Below, in pieces: positions 10,022-21,600 of a stretch of 31,186 nt of DNA. The position numbers and the translations under genes were made by a program. Source of the stretch: Lenisia limosa. Lineage: Eukaryota; Breviatea. The first letter of the stretch is position 1. Every line of letters starts with the position of its first letter. Location: NCBI GenBank assembly GCA_001655205.1, contig LPNZ01009409.1, forward strand, positions 1 to 31,186, in the 5' to 3' direction. The notes under the pieces were generated by a model, which was not told the DNA's origin, did no database searches, and worked only from the letters and a program-made list of their open reading frames with translations.

Positions 10022-10712
10022 CCAATCAGCAGTCCAATATTCTAATTGTAAGCCACATGAACTTTTCCTTCTTTCGTCCCCATTGATGATGAGACTATAC
10101 GACGGTATATGAAGTGTTCTACTGTTTATTATGACAGTGGTTACCTGATTTTAAAGCCTTCTGAAATTCCTTTTTAAAATTCACCTAATTCCTCTTTAAC
10201 CTCATTAACGTATTTAGATTTAAAGCCGTCTCGCATGCGTCAGAAGTTGCCTAGTAGTATTTCTATTAATACACATCTATTTAGTCATACACCGATTTTC
10301 TGGATTTGTTTTTTAAAAAAAGAGAGTCGGTTTTGTTGCCAGAATCGTGGGGCAGCAGACTGACAGTGAACGTAAAAAAATTTGGGAAAACCAAAAAGAG
10401 TAGATGCCTCCTGGGAATTGTATATTACATAAATGGTTGACTGCGAGTTATTGATTTTTGGATGTTACGTCGTTCGATTTGTTTTGATACCCATGATATA
10501 TTAGATATGCACGCCATTCACTGCTTGGAAAGGCTTCAAAGAAAGGCCAGTAAATTGTAATGTACAAACAAGAAATCCATTGGAAAAGAGAAACTTACTA
10601 CTGTCAAACCGAAAATCAAAGCTTACATGCCTAAATCGTGAATCCAGAAAGAATTTTCAAAAATGTATGAACATTTTAAAGAACCTCCCAGCAATCATGA
10701 CATGAAAATACT
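10022..10712. other. Intergenic, nothing recognised
   Basis: AT-rich sequence between the ends of the small plus-strand gene and SmB. Stops are frequent in all frames, and I saw no RNA gene or repeat. Confidence 0.6.
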
Positions 10713-11549
10713 TCATAGTCTCATCCACATACGAGGGGGCATTTGAGGCATTTGAGGCATCTGGGGCATTCCCATGGGCATGCCACGGCCTAAAAAAAAT
10801 GTCAAACAATCCTCATAACAGCATCGATGCAAAGAGGCAAGCTAACCTTGAGGCATCATAGCGGCAGCGGCGGGGGCACCAACACCAGGGGCAGCGCCAG
10901 TCAAACCCTGAAAGCTCAGAAAGGTTGCAGAAAGGGAGAAAAGAAACTGCGAATGGATTACGTACCCTGACATACCTGAGGAGCCTGAGCAGCAGTAGCG
11001 GCAGGGGGAAGACCACGACCAGCGGGACGACCCTGACCAGGGAGTACCGCAACAGCTGAACAAAGGTCAGTCCTGCTCCAACAAAAACCAGCAAAGGGTT
11101 ACAATTCAAAAGCGTTTCCTTATTGTGACCAACATACCAGCAGGGTTAACTCGAGCCTTGGCTGAATCGTTGGGAGGAGGACCGAACACTGATAGAGAGA
11201 CGATTGTATCACCACGAACAATCACAAATCCGACTGTTCTCTTCTCCTCACGCTCTTTGCCGTTCTTAGGCTTAAGTTTCCTGGGAAAAGGTAAGGAGAG
11301 GCAAAGAAGAAGTATCACAAACCTGTACTCATCAGTATCTGCCATTACGATGTTCATATGACGATCAAATGCCATGAATTTGCCAATCAGAACCCTGCCG
11401 TCAACCATCGTGGCTTTCATACGATAGTTCACGTAGCTCAAGAATTTTGAAGACTTAGTCATTGCCTGTAGTGTTATTAAACGAATCAAATAACAAAAAA
11501 AGCAGGTCTGATGCAAAGTTCCCTCAAAAAAATCCAAACTTCTTACCAT
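10713..11549 (-). CDS. SNRPB: Small nuclear ribonucleoprotein SmB/B' (Sm core of spliceosomal snRNPs)
   Basis: SmB is one of seven proteins forming the ring around the Sm site of U1, U2, U4 and U5 snRNAs. Exons are 11549-11547 (only the ATG), 11465-11323, 11280-11138, 11055-10976, 10907-10847 and 10789-10713, giving 168 residues. The Sm1 motif reads KSSKFLSYVNYRMKATMVDG, then GKFMAFDRHMNIVMAD. The linker KLKPKNGKEREEKR is typical of SmB, and Sm2 reads VGFVIVRGDTIVSLSV followed by GPPPNDSAKARVNPAG. The C-terminal tail is rich in G, A, P and M, with a short Met-Pro-Gln repeat (GMPQMPQMPQMPP) in place of the longer proline-rich tail of animals (about 240 residues). The start codon may be split from the body by an intron, or the in-frame ATG two codons into exon 2 may be used. 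The gene is divergent from the RagC-like gene. Confidence 0.93.
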
Positions 11550-11950
11550 TTTGAACGGTATCTAAAGAAAAACGATGAAACAACACAAAGAGACAAGATC
11601 AAGACAGATGAAAACGTTAAAGAGGATGAAATCGGAAAAACACAAAGATTAAATAATAGTTAAACCTGGGGGAGGGGGTGGGTCACAGACATCATTCTTG
11701 CAGGTTGTTTTTGATTTTTTGGGTCCAATCCAGTTTGAATCCAGTTATATATTATTTTAAAAATTAGAACGGTTAAAGAAACAACATTGAAGCCAAAAGG
11801 TGACAATCAAATTTGAATATCCTGCCTCTCACCAATTCTGCCTAACCTCTCCTTAGCGTGCACTAATAAATAATAATCACTATAAATTGACACTACTAAA
11901 TTCAAAAAATTGTCAAAAAAAAACATCTGGGAAGTTGCTTATACTCAAAC
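11550..11950. promoter_or_regulatory. Shared upstream region of SmB and the RagC-like gene
   Basis: 401 bp between two divergent start codons. It must hold both promoters, but no TATA box or known motif could be assigned with confidence. Confidence 0.45.
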
Positions 11951-14174
11951 ATGAGTTTTGATGATCATTGTGGCTCTTTGGGTGCCAATATGTACCCAGA
12001 TCAGTTGGTGGGGTACCAATTCTTGGAAAAACTGGATAGATATAGTTATAGAAGGAGGCGTTTGGTTTAATCATCATAAGTTGTGTTTTCTATCTTCCCC
12101 CTTTGTAGACGTATGATGGAGATCCTAATCCAGCAGGTCTCCCGGGTTTTCCCACGGCTACGTACCGGAATCACAGGGCACCAGACAGCAACCGAATATT
12201 CTCCTAATGGGATTGAGACGGTGGGAGCATGTTCACTCCTTTGCTTTGATCACCAATATGCTCTTTATATTCCGATTGAATGCAAGATGGGGGGGGGGGG
12301 GGNNNNNNNNNNNNNNNNNNNNNNNNNNNNNNNNNNNNNNNNNNNNNNNNNNNNNNNNNNNNTAAACAATAGCTTCAGGTAAATATTTAACAGGGTGCAC
12401 CCGTGTACCTCATTTCCAAGGTCTGGCAAGTCGTCTATCCAGAGGGTGGTCTTCGAGAAAATGTCCCCAAACGAAACACAATACCTTGAAAGCACTTCGA
12501 AAATCGACAAATCAAGTGGGGGCCTTGTTTTGTTTTGACTTCCTTTGAACATTATTCCAGATCAGAAATGCAGAATTCCATAATGGTTGTAGAAGTAGAG
12601 CACAGCAGCTTCGTGCAATTCCAGATCTGGGATATCCCGGGCCAGCTGGACCATTCTGACCCGAAAGTCTTCAATGCCGAGCGAATGTTTTCTTCTTGCG
12701 GTGCCGTAGTGTTCGTTATTGATGCGCAGGTATGCTGGAGCTCAGTGTCATTTATGTGTTTATACTATATCATAGTAATATATGATACTATGTCTTGGAC
12801 TTCAAAATAAGTACACCCAATATCACCTGTGGTCCATTACCAACATTAGGACGAATACAACAGTGCGATCGAGAAACTCCAGCACACCATCCGGTCTGCG
12901 TATCAGATCAACAAGGACATCTCCTTTGAGGTTTTTGTGCATAAGGTTGATGGCCTCTCTGACGACCACAAAATCCGTAGGGAGGCATTTTGCGTTTGTA
13001 TTTCTCTTAATAATTGGTAACAGTACGTAACGTTTTAGAATGCCAAAGAGACATTCAGGGCCAAGTTGAGGACGAGCTCCTTGGTGTGGGCTTCTCTCCC
13101 ATTCTGAACTTCTATCTGACTTCGATTTACGACCACTCGTGGGGAGGGGGGGGGTACTAGCCTGGCATAAAACCCTAAGAATAACTACATTGCCAATATG
13201 TTGGATAGGTTTATAGAAGGCTGAACTCTGAATTGTGAGGAATGACGTGGTAATACAGCAACTGCATACCCTTTGTTAACGAGATAGAGGGTGTAGCTTC
13301 GCCAGGTACACAACCTCTTTTATAGTATTGATAATTTAGAATTTTTGAGGCTTTTTCGAGGGTCATCCAAGGCCTCCTCCCCCAAATTGAAACTCTTGAA
13401 AATCTTCTTGATAACCTGAACGAGGTGGGAGGGTAATCAAGTTCATTAATGTGCATAATTACATACAATTTCTGGATAGTATCTTTTTGAACCTCTCTGT
13501 TTAACACTACAGAAATGTGGAATGGAAAAGTCCTTCTTATTTGATGTGTCAAGGTTTGTGGATATTATTATTTTAAATTGACGGTCAAAAATTTAGACCT
13601 TGGTTTCAATCTTTTCCTCTCACATCTTCAGTAAGGTCTATGTGGCCACCGATTCCTCCACAGTGGAACTACAGAAGTACGAAGTCTGCAGTGATCTTGT
13701 GGATCTGCTGTTTGATATTGCTTACATCTACGGCGGCGGCGATGATGATGAACTGAACTACGTGGCAAACTCCTCGGCTGTCGTTCGTCTCAGCAACGGT
13801 CCGCGGAGGAGCTGGTCTTCGGATAATATGCATTTTCGGGCCTGTCAATTTGAATGATCAGAAATGGGAAAGGGAGTATTATTTCTTAAACTAAATGTCT
13901 GTCTAATTTGATACCCCACTGACCCTTCAGGCTATATCCTCCTCTTGATTGAGGTCTCAGAGTACTTGGCGCTTGTGTCCATTATTCGAGCTGACACTTT
14001 CGATAATAGCAAGGGTTGGGGGTTGAGTCTCTAATTGATTTACTGTCAGAAACAGCCTGTCATTTTATTCCTTTTGAATGTCTCGCATTTCTCACCCTCC
14101 CTCCAGGCCTCATCCTGAGCAATATGAAGTCATTTAAGGAGGGCGTGTGTGAACTATTTGAGACTGACATTTAA
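11951..14174 (+). CDS. RagC/D-type (Gtr2) small GTPase of amino-acid signalling to TORC1
   Basis: RagC/Gtr2 forms a heterodimer with RagA/Gtr1 on the lysosome or vacuole and recruits TORC1 when amino acids are present. Exons: 11951-12012, 12137-12220, 12421-12515, 12566-12729, 12850-12976, 13039-13138, 13340-13424, 13513-13553, 13632-13798, 13931-14014, 14107-14174; 358 residues with all phases consistent. The P-loop [15 protein letters not shown] is split by an intron holding the N gap 12303-12362. It is followed by [12 protein letters not shown], the G3 motif [12 protein letters not shown], then [21 protein letters not shown] and [20 protein letters not shown]. These are signatures of the C/D branch, including HKVD in place of NKxD. 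The roadblock part contains [20 protein letters not shown] and [17 protein letters not shown]. The N-terminal 40 residues are unrelated to known proteins, and the exon 1-2 junction is the least certain. The gene ends 118 bp from the convergent gp78-like gene. Confidence 0.93.
12303..12362. other. Assembly gap (N) in RagC-like intron 2
   Basis: 60 N, preceded by a poly-G run. Intronic, so the protein is unaffected. Confidence 0.99.
12762..12790. repeat. Short AT-rich hairpin, RagC-like intron 4
   Basis: ACTATATCATAG followed by ATATATGATACTATG can fold as an inverted repeat. Confidence 0.6.
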
Positions 14175-14292
14175 GTATTTCAGCCGCAAGATGCATCTTC
14201 ACTCCTGGTTATTTGCCACAAAACATAATCGAAAATTAATATAAATATTTTAACACCAGTCACTTAAATAAATGCATCAAATAAACAAAACA

Positions 14293-17200
14293 CTATGCAC
14301 TTTCACCATGTTTCCTTAAGAACCTTTCCCTCGCTTGCTGCTTCAGTAACTGCTGTCTTTCTCGAAGGTTCTGTGCGCGTTTCTGCGCAGTCTACATAAT
14401 AAAAAGGAGAGGGGCTTCAACTGTGAAAAACACCCATCTCAAAAGATCACCCACTCCAGCAAAGGATGATGACTGCGGTCGTGATGGCGATGAAAGGGGG
14501 GAGGCTTGAGGGGCTGGACGATGAGAAGGAGGGTGGGGGGCAAATTTGCAGTAAGAGGTACACATGACCGTAAAAAAGGAATACAGTCTTGGGTTTGGTG
14601 CAATTATTGAATTGTGGACAGGTGATATGAGCAGAAGATGCTTAAAAAAAACACACACACACAACATACAGGGTTGGGTAGGAGGGGTTGGTGAGACCGG
14701 GGCAGGGGCAGACTCTTGGGAGTGTGTTGCTTCTTCTTCAGGGACACTCTACAGTGTAAAGTGTTGCTATTTCAAGTAGTGGGTAGTTACGCTGAATCGT
14801 CCTTCAATACCACGAAGCAAGAAGATAGCCCGCAAACACTTTGCAAAAGAGCGCCTGCTGCCCTTTCAACGTTATTGTTGTTTTCTTGTAGCGCCACTTG
14901 GAGACGAGCTGCTGTGAATTGCGGAAAAATGTTCTGCAAATATTGCTTGAGGAGTCAAAAAAGGGAAGAAAGTATCCCCACCAGGTCTTTGTTCTCCAAA
15001 GTTTCCGTAGCAGGTTGCGACTCCAAACTCAATCGGCACGTGGGGCATGTGGTCTGGGGGGATAGTGATAAAATGGCTGGGCATGTGAGGGCTTTGAGGC
15101 GTATTCTCCATGTTCTTAAATATTGTCTTACTAAACGTAAAAACCCATGCAAGTTAATCATGTAGCTGCTTACCTCCTCTCTAAAAACATACAATTTGAT
15201 TAAATAATATCAGGGCCCCCTTTTCCACACAACACGTCCCACCTGATGCTCCACCCAGCCTCTCAGACAAGCCAAATGGAACAAATGGCTGCATGGCAGT
15301 TTCTTGATGCACGAAGTACCATAAACTAGGTCCTCACGACAAATGGCGCAGGTGTCCGCGTAACTATTTCGTGAAACTTTGTCAGTGTGAGAAAAATCGA
15401 CGTTTAAAATTGTGTGAAGTCTGTTTCATATCATAGTGAAGTAGCAGTACAGTGGGATTTCGCCCCCCAAATATCATTATCATACCCCCTCACTCTGTGA
15501 CGTCACTCTCGGAAGCGTCAGGGAACTGCGACTTCAGATTATACATGGCTCGTCGGAATGACTTGTAGGACTGGAACTTTCGGAGCAAATTTGTTGTAAC
15601 CGCCTGATGAATAAATGAAACAAAAAGACCAAGGGGGGGGGGGGGNNNNNNNNNNTTCCCTACGGTCCCAAAAAAGACCGAATCTCTCGATAAATCCTCG
15701 ATAAATATTGATATTTTGACGGACCGTAGGGGAAGCCCTATCCATATACCCCTCCCCCCCTCACTGTTTCTCTTCCGGCCGATCTTGGATCATCAATTCC
15801 TCCGGTGAAGCCAAGGTCACGTGACCATCTGTCGACACGCAAATCAGCAAACTAGCATCGTCATTGAAACACGCCCGAACCGTAGGGTGGAGCTTATTCT
15901 GTGCGGGTGAGGAAGGATTGTAGGGGGGGACGAAGGAAATTTTGATGATGAATATTGGCGTAAAGGTACTAATCACAAACCGAATAATCTGAAACTCCAA
16001 ACAAACAAAAAACAAGCAATAACAAACACGAGCAACCAACACACGAGGGATGAAAAAAAAAAACCTGCATTCCGCATCCCATCACTCCAGCGTACATAAA
16101 AATAGAAATGGAAGAAAAATAACTGAATTTGTCTCACGTTGATGTGAAAGATGACAATAACGTATGAAGATAGAATCAACTCTAATACAACAGGAATCAA
16201 ACAGATTGGAAAAGCCAAGAAGAGGTGAAAAGGATAATATGGTTCTATAATATTTTTCAACTAGTATAATCATGTACTAGCTATGTAATATATATGATAT
16301 ATATCATATATGTATGTACATGTATAATATATATATATACATACAATAACCGGGATAAGTCATGACCGATTTTTCATGGGAAATCATAGAGCAAATTGGT
16401 CAAGACTTATCCCGGGCAGTGTCTATTTAGGAATAGTTGCATATTCTTAAAGGCCTACTTTGACGTTCAAAAAGAGGGCAATATCCACGACGCTGAAAGA
16501 ATCGAATCCCTTGTAGAAGAGAAGGTGCAGTAAATGGACTACAACGTCAGCATTGATCGTTTGGTTCTCTATTATTCTCCAATGTAACTAAAACACTTAC
16601 GTAAAGTCAGGCCGAAGACGAGAGACTCACAGACAAACTCGGTGTAGAAAATTAGGTTCCCCCTAAGGTAATAAGACTGGATTTCAATGGAAAGAATCGA
16701 TACTCGCCTCCATTTGACAATTATAAACTTCAAAGTTCAATTCAACTTCCATTGTAGCTTAAAAAATACAACCAGGAGCATAAATAGTGCAAAATTTCAA
16801 AAATAAGCGCGACTTTGAAAAAAGAAACCATACTGCACGCAGACATACCTGACATCCCAACTTTGTCCTCGTGCCGATTTGGAGAGGTCAATGAGGTGGA
16901 TGCTGATCTTGATGGCAGTTTGCGCAGTATCAATGAGAATTGTGAAGGTCTAAGAGCATCAAGGAGTACGTACAGAAATGAGAAATTTGTCCAAAGTATG
17001 ACCTGAACCGCTATCATATCAGATGGAATAACTCCAACATGGAAACCAGACTTACCTCCAATTGAGTCAGAAGTAAGTAAGAATAACCAGCGTCGAGAAG
17101 GGAGATCCAGCAGAACCCTCCGATGATGATGTCGAAAAAGGCAATAACTCCCAAAAAGGACAGCAGGCGATAGTATGTCGCCACTACCGTGTTTGGAAAG

Positions 17201-18187
17201 AGAGAAAGCTGGGACATCAAACAGAAACGGGTTATATCCTCTGAAAATATATATCCATATTATATCCATATTATTCTTTCCTGTTTTTTATATTTATGCC
17301 AAGAGCTTTTGAATTGAAAACCGGCTTACATAATCAAATCTATCCCGGACGGCAAGAGACCAGAGCCGAACTGATCCACATAAGCAGAAGAATACTCCCC
17401 TAGAAATGTCAAAAAAGTATAAAATTAAGGGTCTCATTGAAGTAAACTCACAAAAGTGTCATATCAGAAGTTCTGTCTGAATCACTTCAATATTTAAAGA
17501 GAAGCAAATCCTACCCAGTTACCAAGCAGCGTATTCGACAAGGAAGCCTTTAGGGACTATGGCAAGAATGAAGAACACGCGGAACACAGTGTATGATGTC
17601 AGTCGCTTGACAAAGAGCTGTACGCGTGATGGGGAGTTGAGGGGTTGTGAAGTAAGTATACAAACAAAGCAGCTATTGTAACAACCAACTTAGAAACGAT
17701 AACAAAAGGTTGCGTTAGGCTGATGGCATCCGCTTACATCTCTTTCCTGTCTCCTGTAACTAAAGAAGCAGTAGGACTCAATGAACTTATGCAGACCAAC
17801 AAGGGACGTCATGAACGCCATCCAGAAGACCTGGGGTGTCAACACTGAAATCGCATATCCCACAACAAACCATAATCAAGGAGGGGGAAGTCTTAATAAA
17901 ATGAAAGGTGCCAGTCCACCCATACTCCTCGTACATGTCATAACACCTAATCGTTAAGGAATACTCTTGCCGATACCAATGATTGTAAAAAAACGACAAA
18001 CTCATCTTTGACTTCGCATTTCAGAACATATGATACGGAAATACAATATCCCAAATCAAAGCCTTTCTACTTAAGAAGTATTCCCAGATCCCGCACACCT
18101 AAAGTATGCCAAAACAGTGGCCAATAACACTATGATTGTTACCACATTCGGATGGAAAAAGAGGAACAGTGACCTTTCCCAAGCCAT
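14293..18187 (-). CDS. gp78/AMFR-type RING E3 ubiquitin ligase of ER-associated degradation
   Basis: gp78 is an ER membrane ligase that ubiquitinates misfolded and regulated membrane proteins. Exons: 18187-18097, 17844-17738, 17617-17523, 17399-17330, 17208-17056, 16949-16849, 16662-16601, 16538-16459, 15603-15494, 15363-15243, 15053-14982, 14933-14838, 14748-14670, 14513-14434, 14391-14293; 471 residues. A multi-spanning N-terminal half aligns with gp78 around VRDRFDYLSLFP, TFTILIDTAQTAIK and NLIFYTEFVCES. The RING-H2 ligands are C295, C298, C314, H316, H319, C322, C333 and C336 (CAIC, LPCSHLFHLACLRGW, TCPTC). A CUE domain, NIFPQFTAARLQVALQEN to ALLQS, follows at 355-386. After a Ser/Pro linker the C-terminus RERQQLLKQQARERFLRK resembles the segment before the p97-binding end of gp78. 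HRD1 is the alternative, but the CUE domain favours gp78. The exon 1-2 junction is tentative. It is divergent from PEX5, with 494 bp between starts. Confidence 0.9.
15646..15655. other. Ten-base N gap beside a poly-G run
   Basis: Only ten N, after thirteen G, in intron 8 of the gp78-like gene close to the acceptor. Confidence 0.99.
15761..16260 (-). CDS. Open frame inside intron 8 of the gp78-like gene (nested gene or alternative 3' exon)
   Basis: I do not recognise this. The 855-nt intron 15604-16458 contains a coding-like exon on the same strand. From the acceptor GTTTCAG at about 15992 it stays open to TGA at 15761 and reads IIRFVISTFTPIFIIK, then KLHPTVRACFNDDASLLICV, STDGHVTLASPEELM and ending RPEEKQ. 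The part after KLHPT resembles one blade of a WD40-like repeat. An upstream frame from the ATG at 16260 (MKNIIEPYYPFHLFLAFP, hydrophobic) ends at a good donor, AAC|GTGAGA at 16138, in the phase needed to join it, giving about 115 residues with two hydrophobic segments. The gp78 exon at 16459 also ends in phase 0, so splicing into this exon would make a RING-less receptor variant. It may also be chance. Confidence 0.3.
16262..16345. repeat. AT-rich island, gp78-like intron 8
   Basis: TATATATGATATATATCATA is nearly self-complementary and is followed by TATGTACATG and alternating TA, directly before the CCGGGATAA inverted repeat. Confidence 0.65.
16349..16416. repeat. Imperfect inverted repeat with CCGGGATAA core
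   Basis: Left arm 16349-16372 and right arm 16393-16416 match at 21 of 24 positions as reverse complements, with a 20-nt loop. The core of each arm reads CCGGGATAAGTC followed by an A or T and TGACC. The element lies in intron 8 of the gp78-like gene, just beside an AT-rich island, and a related copy is found at 19290-19320. Confidence 0.8.
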
Positions 18188-18681
18188 TGCAATTCAACCT
18201 TCAATCCTAAATTCACATAAGACCTTCACATGTTTCCTTCAATTACTTATAGAAGTCGACTAAAGATGACTTACACGCCAACCTTTTGGGGAGTGATTCT
18301 CTTACTCTGAAGTTGTGTGGTACCAAAGACCTACTCCATTCTCATGCAAAAATAATAACTCTAGATACTAAGCACTGACTGAGTTGGCTAAAAAGGCCTT
18401 AAAAAAAGGCGGGTGGTGCTGGCAGGATGAGAGATCATTAGATCAGTTACATTTTAAAAAAAAATCCAAAAAATCTCTCTCCTCCAGGCTGCATTTGTAA
18501 TGAATCAAAACTACTAAGGTGATACTAATCAACACATGTTTAGAACAGGAAAAAAAGTGTCATAAGTTGTCATTACCTGAACTTCCAAACTTGGAGGTTC
18601 CCCTTTTATCTTCCTAGTTCCGTTTATCAATAGAAACAAGCTCACGCAAGAGTCAATCTACCCATTATCTCCAAATTCGAA
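18188..18681. promoter_or_regulatory. Shared upstream region of the gp78-like gene and PEX5
   Basis: 494 bp between divergent start codons. It should carry both promoters and 5' untranslated regions. No distinct motif was identified. Confidence 0.45.
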
Positions 18682-21600
18682 ATGCAAAACCTGGTTGACA
18701 GCGGTTCTTGTGTTGATCCTCTTCGGAGCGGTACCTTCAACCCTCTCAGCTCCTATCTTTCAAACTTACAACAGCAGCGAGATGTCCAGCAGAACTCAAT
18801 ATCTGTAGGCAAGTAACTGAGTGTCTTCTTCTTTTTTCTATCAATTTTATTCAGTCTATTCTTCTGATTAGAATTTCAGCCAACTTTCCAAACATAATTG
18901 TTATGTATTAATACTTAATAGTGTTTTTTTTCTATTTCGCTCTCTTGTTAAGTGTAAAATGGAGTTACTTTCTCAGTCTCAAATGTCAACGTCACTTTTT
19001 TTAAAAAAACCAGTAACAACCATCCAGCCATTCCAGGGCATGCGAATACCCTCGGCAGATGACCGGTTTTTGGATTCAGGTGAGAGGCTCTCATAATTCT
19101 TGAAAAACGTCGTAGTCTGTTCAATCTTTGCTTTACTTAGATATTCAAAACACGTTTTTGAAGACCTATTTTTTATGGGTTGTGATTATTGACTTCAGCT
19201 CGGATGGCGAGCGGTTCGTACTCCCAGGGTTCACTAAACCAAGCTCCTTCTGTTCCAATGGTCTGCTGGTGTCTATACATACATATAAAGTGACCGGGAT
19301 AAATCTTGACCGCTGGTCACTGTATTTACATATGTACATAATATGATACTATATTGCGTCTTTTTTATCAATAAAAGCTGAAATTGGCCTTACAGCTCCA
19401 TTCAACATCTTGTACTCCCATCCATTTTACTCCTCCAGACTGCGCAGTCACCCAGCCTTATCCCCTCCGTTCCAGTTCAAGGCCCTTCTTTTGCTCGAAC
19501 TGTAGGGTCATTATAGGTTTTCAATTTGCTTCCTGTGTAATAATTATCGTAGAAGGACAAATAACATTCCATTAGTGTATAAAGCTGTATATATATACTA
19601 GTATATATGTATATCCAGCTATATATGGATATCGTATCATATGTACATTTTTTATCGAATGCTGTTGCCGCATTATCTGCAATAGGGTGTTTGAAAAAGT
19701 ATTTTTCCTGCAAAGAGTACTAAATGAAGATCAAAACCCTGCTCTTGAATTGTTTTTTTTTCAAGCTTACTCTGCCAGATACCCATGAGAACGCACATTC
19801 AGAGCCCCATGAACACTCCAGTTATGCAACCACCGCCCACTGCCCCGAGGGAAAAGGAAAAGGGTGTGTTTCGACTGAGCTGCACTTTGACAGTATTGGA
19901 AATATTGACATTGATTGAAAGTCCAGTCTTGAATGCACTGAGGGGGACCTTTAAATGCCCTGATGTTGGTGACTTACCCCGTTAGTGTCAAGTCGCGAGC
20001 AGGGTGAACGATGGGCAAATGAGTTTTCGACGCAGAGTCGTCTCCAGGTATATGGAGGAAACATATGTTATATTGTATCAATTGATACATTTCGGTGTTT
20101 TCATGGAAATGAGATATAATAAAAGGCATTTGTAGTGTAGAAATTGAAATTGGATAAGTATGTTGCCAAATATATTATAGAATATCAATCATCTCACTAC
20201 ACCGTCACCACTAATTTTTTAGAGTGAAGCAGCAGAACTCTCGGCGAAGCTTCAGGCGGATCCCCACTTAAAAAACAATATGCTCAACAAAATGACCTCA
20301 GCTGTAGGGGGGACGATTAGTGGTTCGTTTTTTAATAGAGAAGTTAGCTCGATAAGCAGTATTAGACATATGATATTGTATTATGATATGTACTATAAAT
20401 CGGTAGTATATCACGATATATCACGATATATCATATGATATAAAACTGTATGCAGAGAGTTGTAAGGCAAATGATTGGGTGAATTAATGTACAAATCAAG
20501 TGATGGTGTGGAGCTTCGGCCAGGTACAACCTTGTTCAGCACTAGCGATATGAAGATACAATTTTTGTTTTTAGTCAGAAATCATTTGACATTTCAGATT
20601 GCGACAAATGAAGCTCAGATTCAGGGGGGCGAGCTTGTAGATCGTAGGAGGGCTTGCTTCTGTGTGAATACTAGAGTCATATTCCTTCTATTGCTCCTAA
20701 TCCCTTCCAGAACAAGGCAACACGATAGATGAGACTGATGATCTCGACTATGTTAGAGGTTAGTAGGCGAAGTTTTCTCGTTGGTCTGTCAAAGCTTCAT
20801 TTCTTTTGCTCCTCCATTTTGTTTGTTCCCATGACGCCGCAGCCTTGGAGGCGGAAATGGCGTCGGAAGCCCTGGATGCTGGCGACGCGTTCGACCTGAA
20901 TGACCAAGAGTGGTTCGAGGACTTCGACGGCGGCTTCGGTGTGGGGTGTTTTTACCACATCCTGTTTTATCAAACAGTATTATCAACTTATTTTCTATTC
21001 TTGATTGACCAATTCAGAGGTGAATGCTGAACTAGCAGACCATCTTGGTGACGCTTTAAGTGGGTTGGCGAACTATGTGGATTCTTCTACTCTGGCAAGC
21101 AGGCAATGGTGATAGATATTATCTTTTCGGTCCTTAGTACATCCTCTTTAGCCTGAGTGAAAGTGATTTCCTTTTACCTTTTAGCTCGACAAGAGAAATT
21201 TGGGCAGTTTATTCAAAACAACCCGTACAGTCTTGTTGAAGACGCGTTGGCTCGTGGCAAGGACCTTTTCGATAGAGGGTAGGCTGCTTGTGGCCGATTC
21301 ATTTTTTGGATTGTTATATTTTTTCAGAACTATTAATAACATCAAATATTATTTGCTATTACGTGATATTATACTGTCTTGATTAAACCAGAGCAACTTG
21401 TGCAAAAAAATGATTGTTCTGACCCTTCAGCTATTCTGTTGAGGCGGCACTTGCCTTCGAAAGCGCTGCCCAAAGCACTCCCTCCAACCCCGAGCCGTGG
21501 TATCTTCTCGGCCTTGCCCAGTCTGCCAACAACAACGATGAGAAGGCTTGCCACTCCTTCCGTCAAGCCATCGAAGCGGACCACTCATACCTGCAACCGT

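Noticed and set aside
10813-11109. Minus-strand hydrophobic frame (LLRYSLVRVVPLVVVFPLPL)
   Set aside because: It is the wrong frame of SmB exon 4; the correct frame reads LPGQGRPAGRGLPPAAT.
14564-15165. Plus-strand frames of 71-149 codons
   Set aside because: They are antisense to the CUE and RING exons of the gp78-like gene and have no splice or family support.
16950-16969. A 20-nt intron in the gp78-like gene between FSFLY and TFTIL
   Set aside because: Human gp78 lacks the 11 residues that the supposed exon would add. Skipping straight from 17056 to 16949 restores the alignment, so the segment is part of one ordinary intron.
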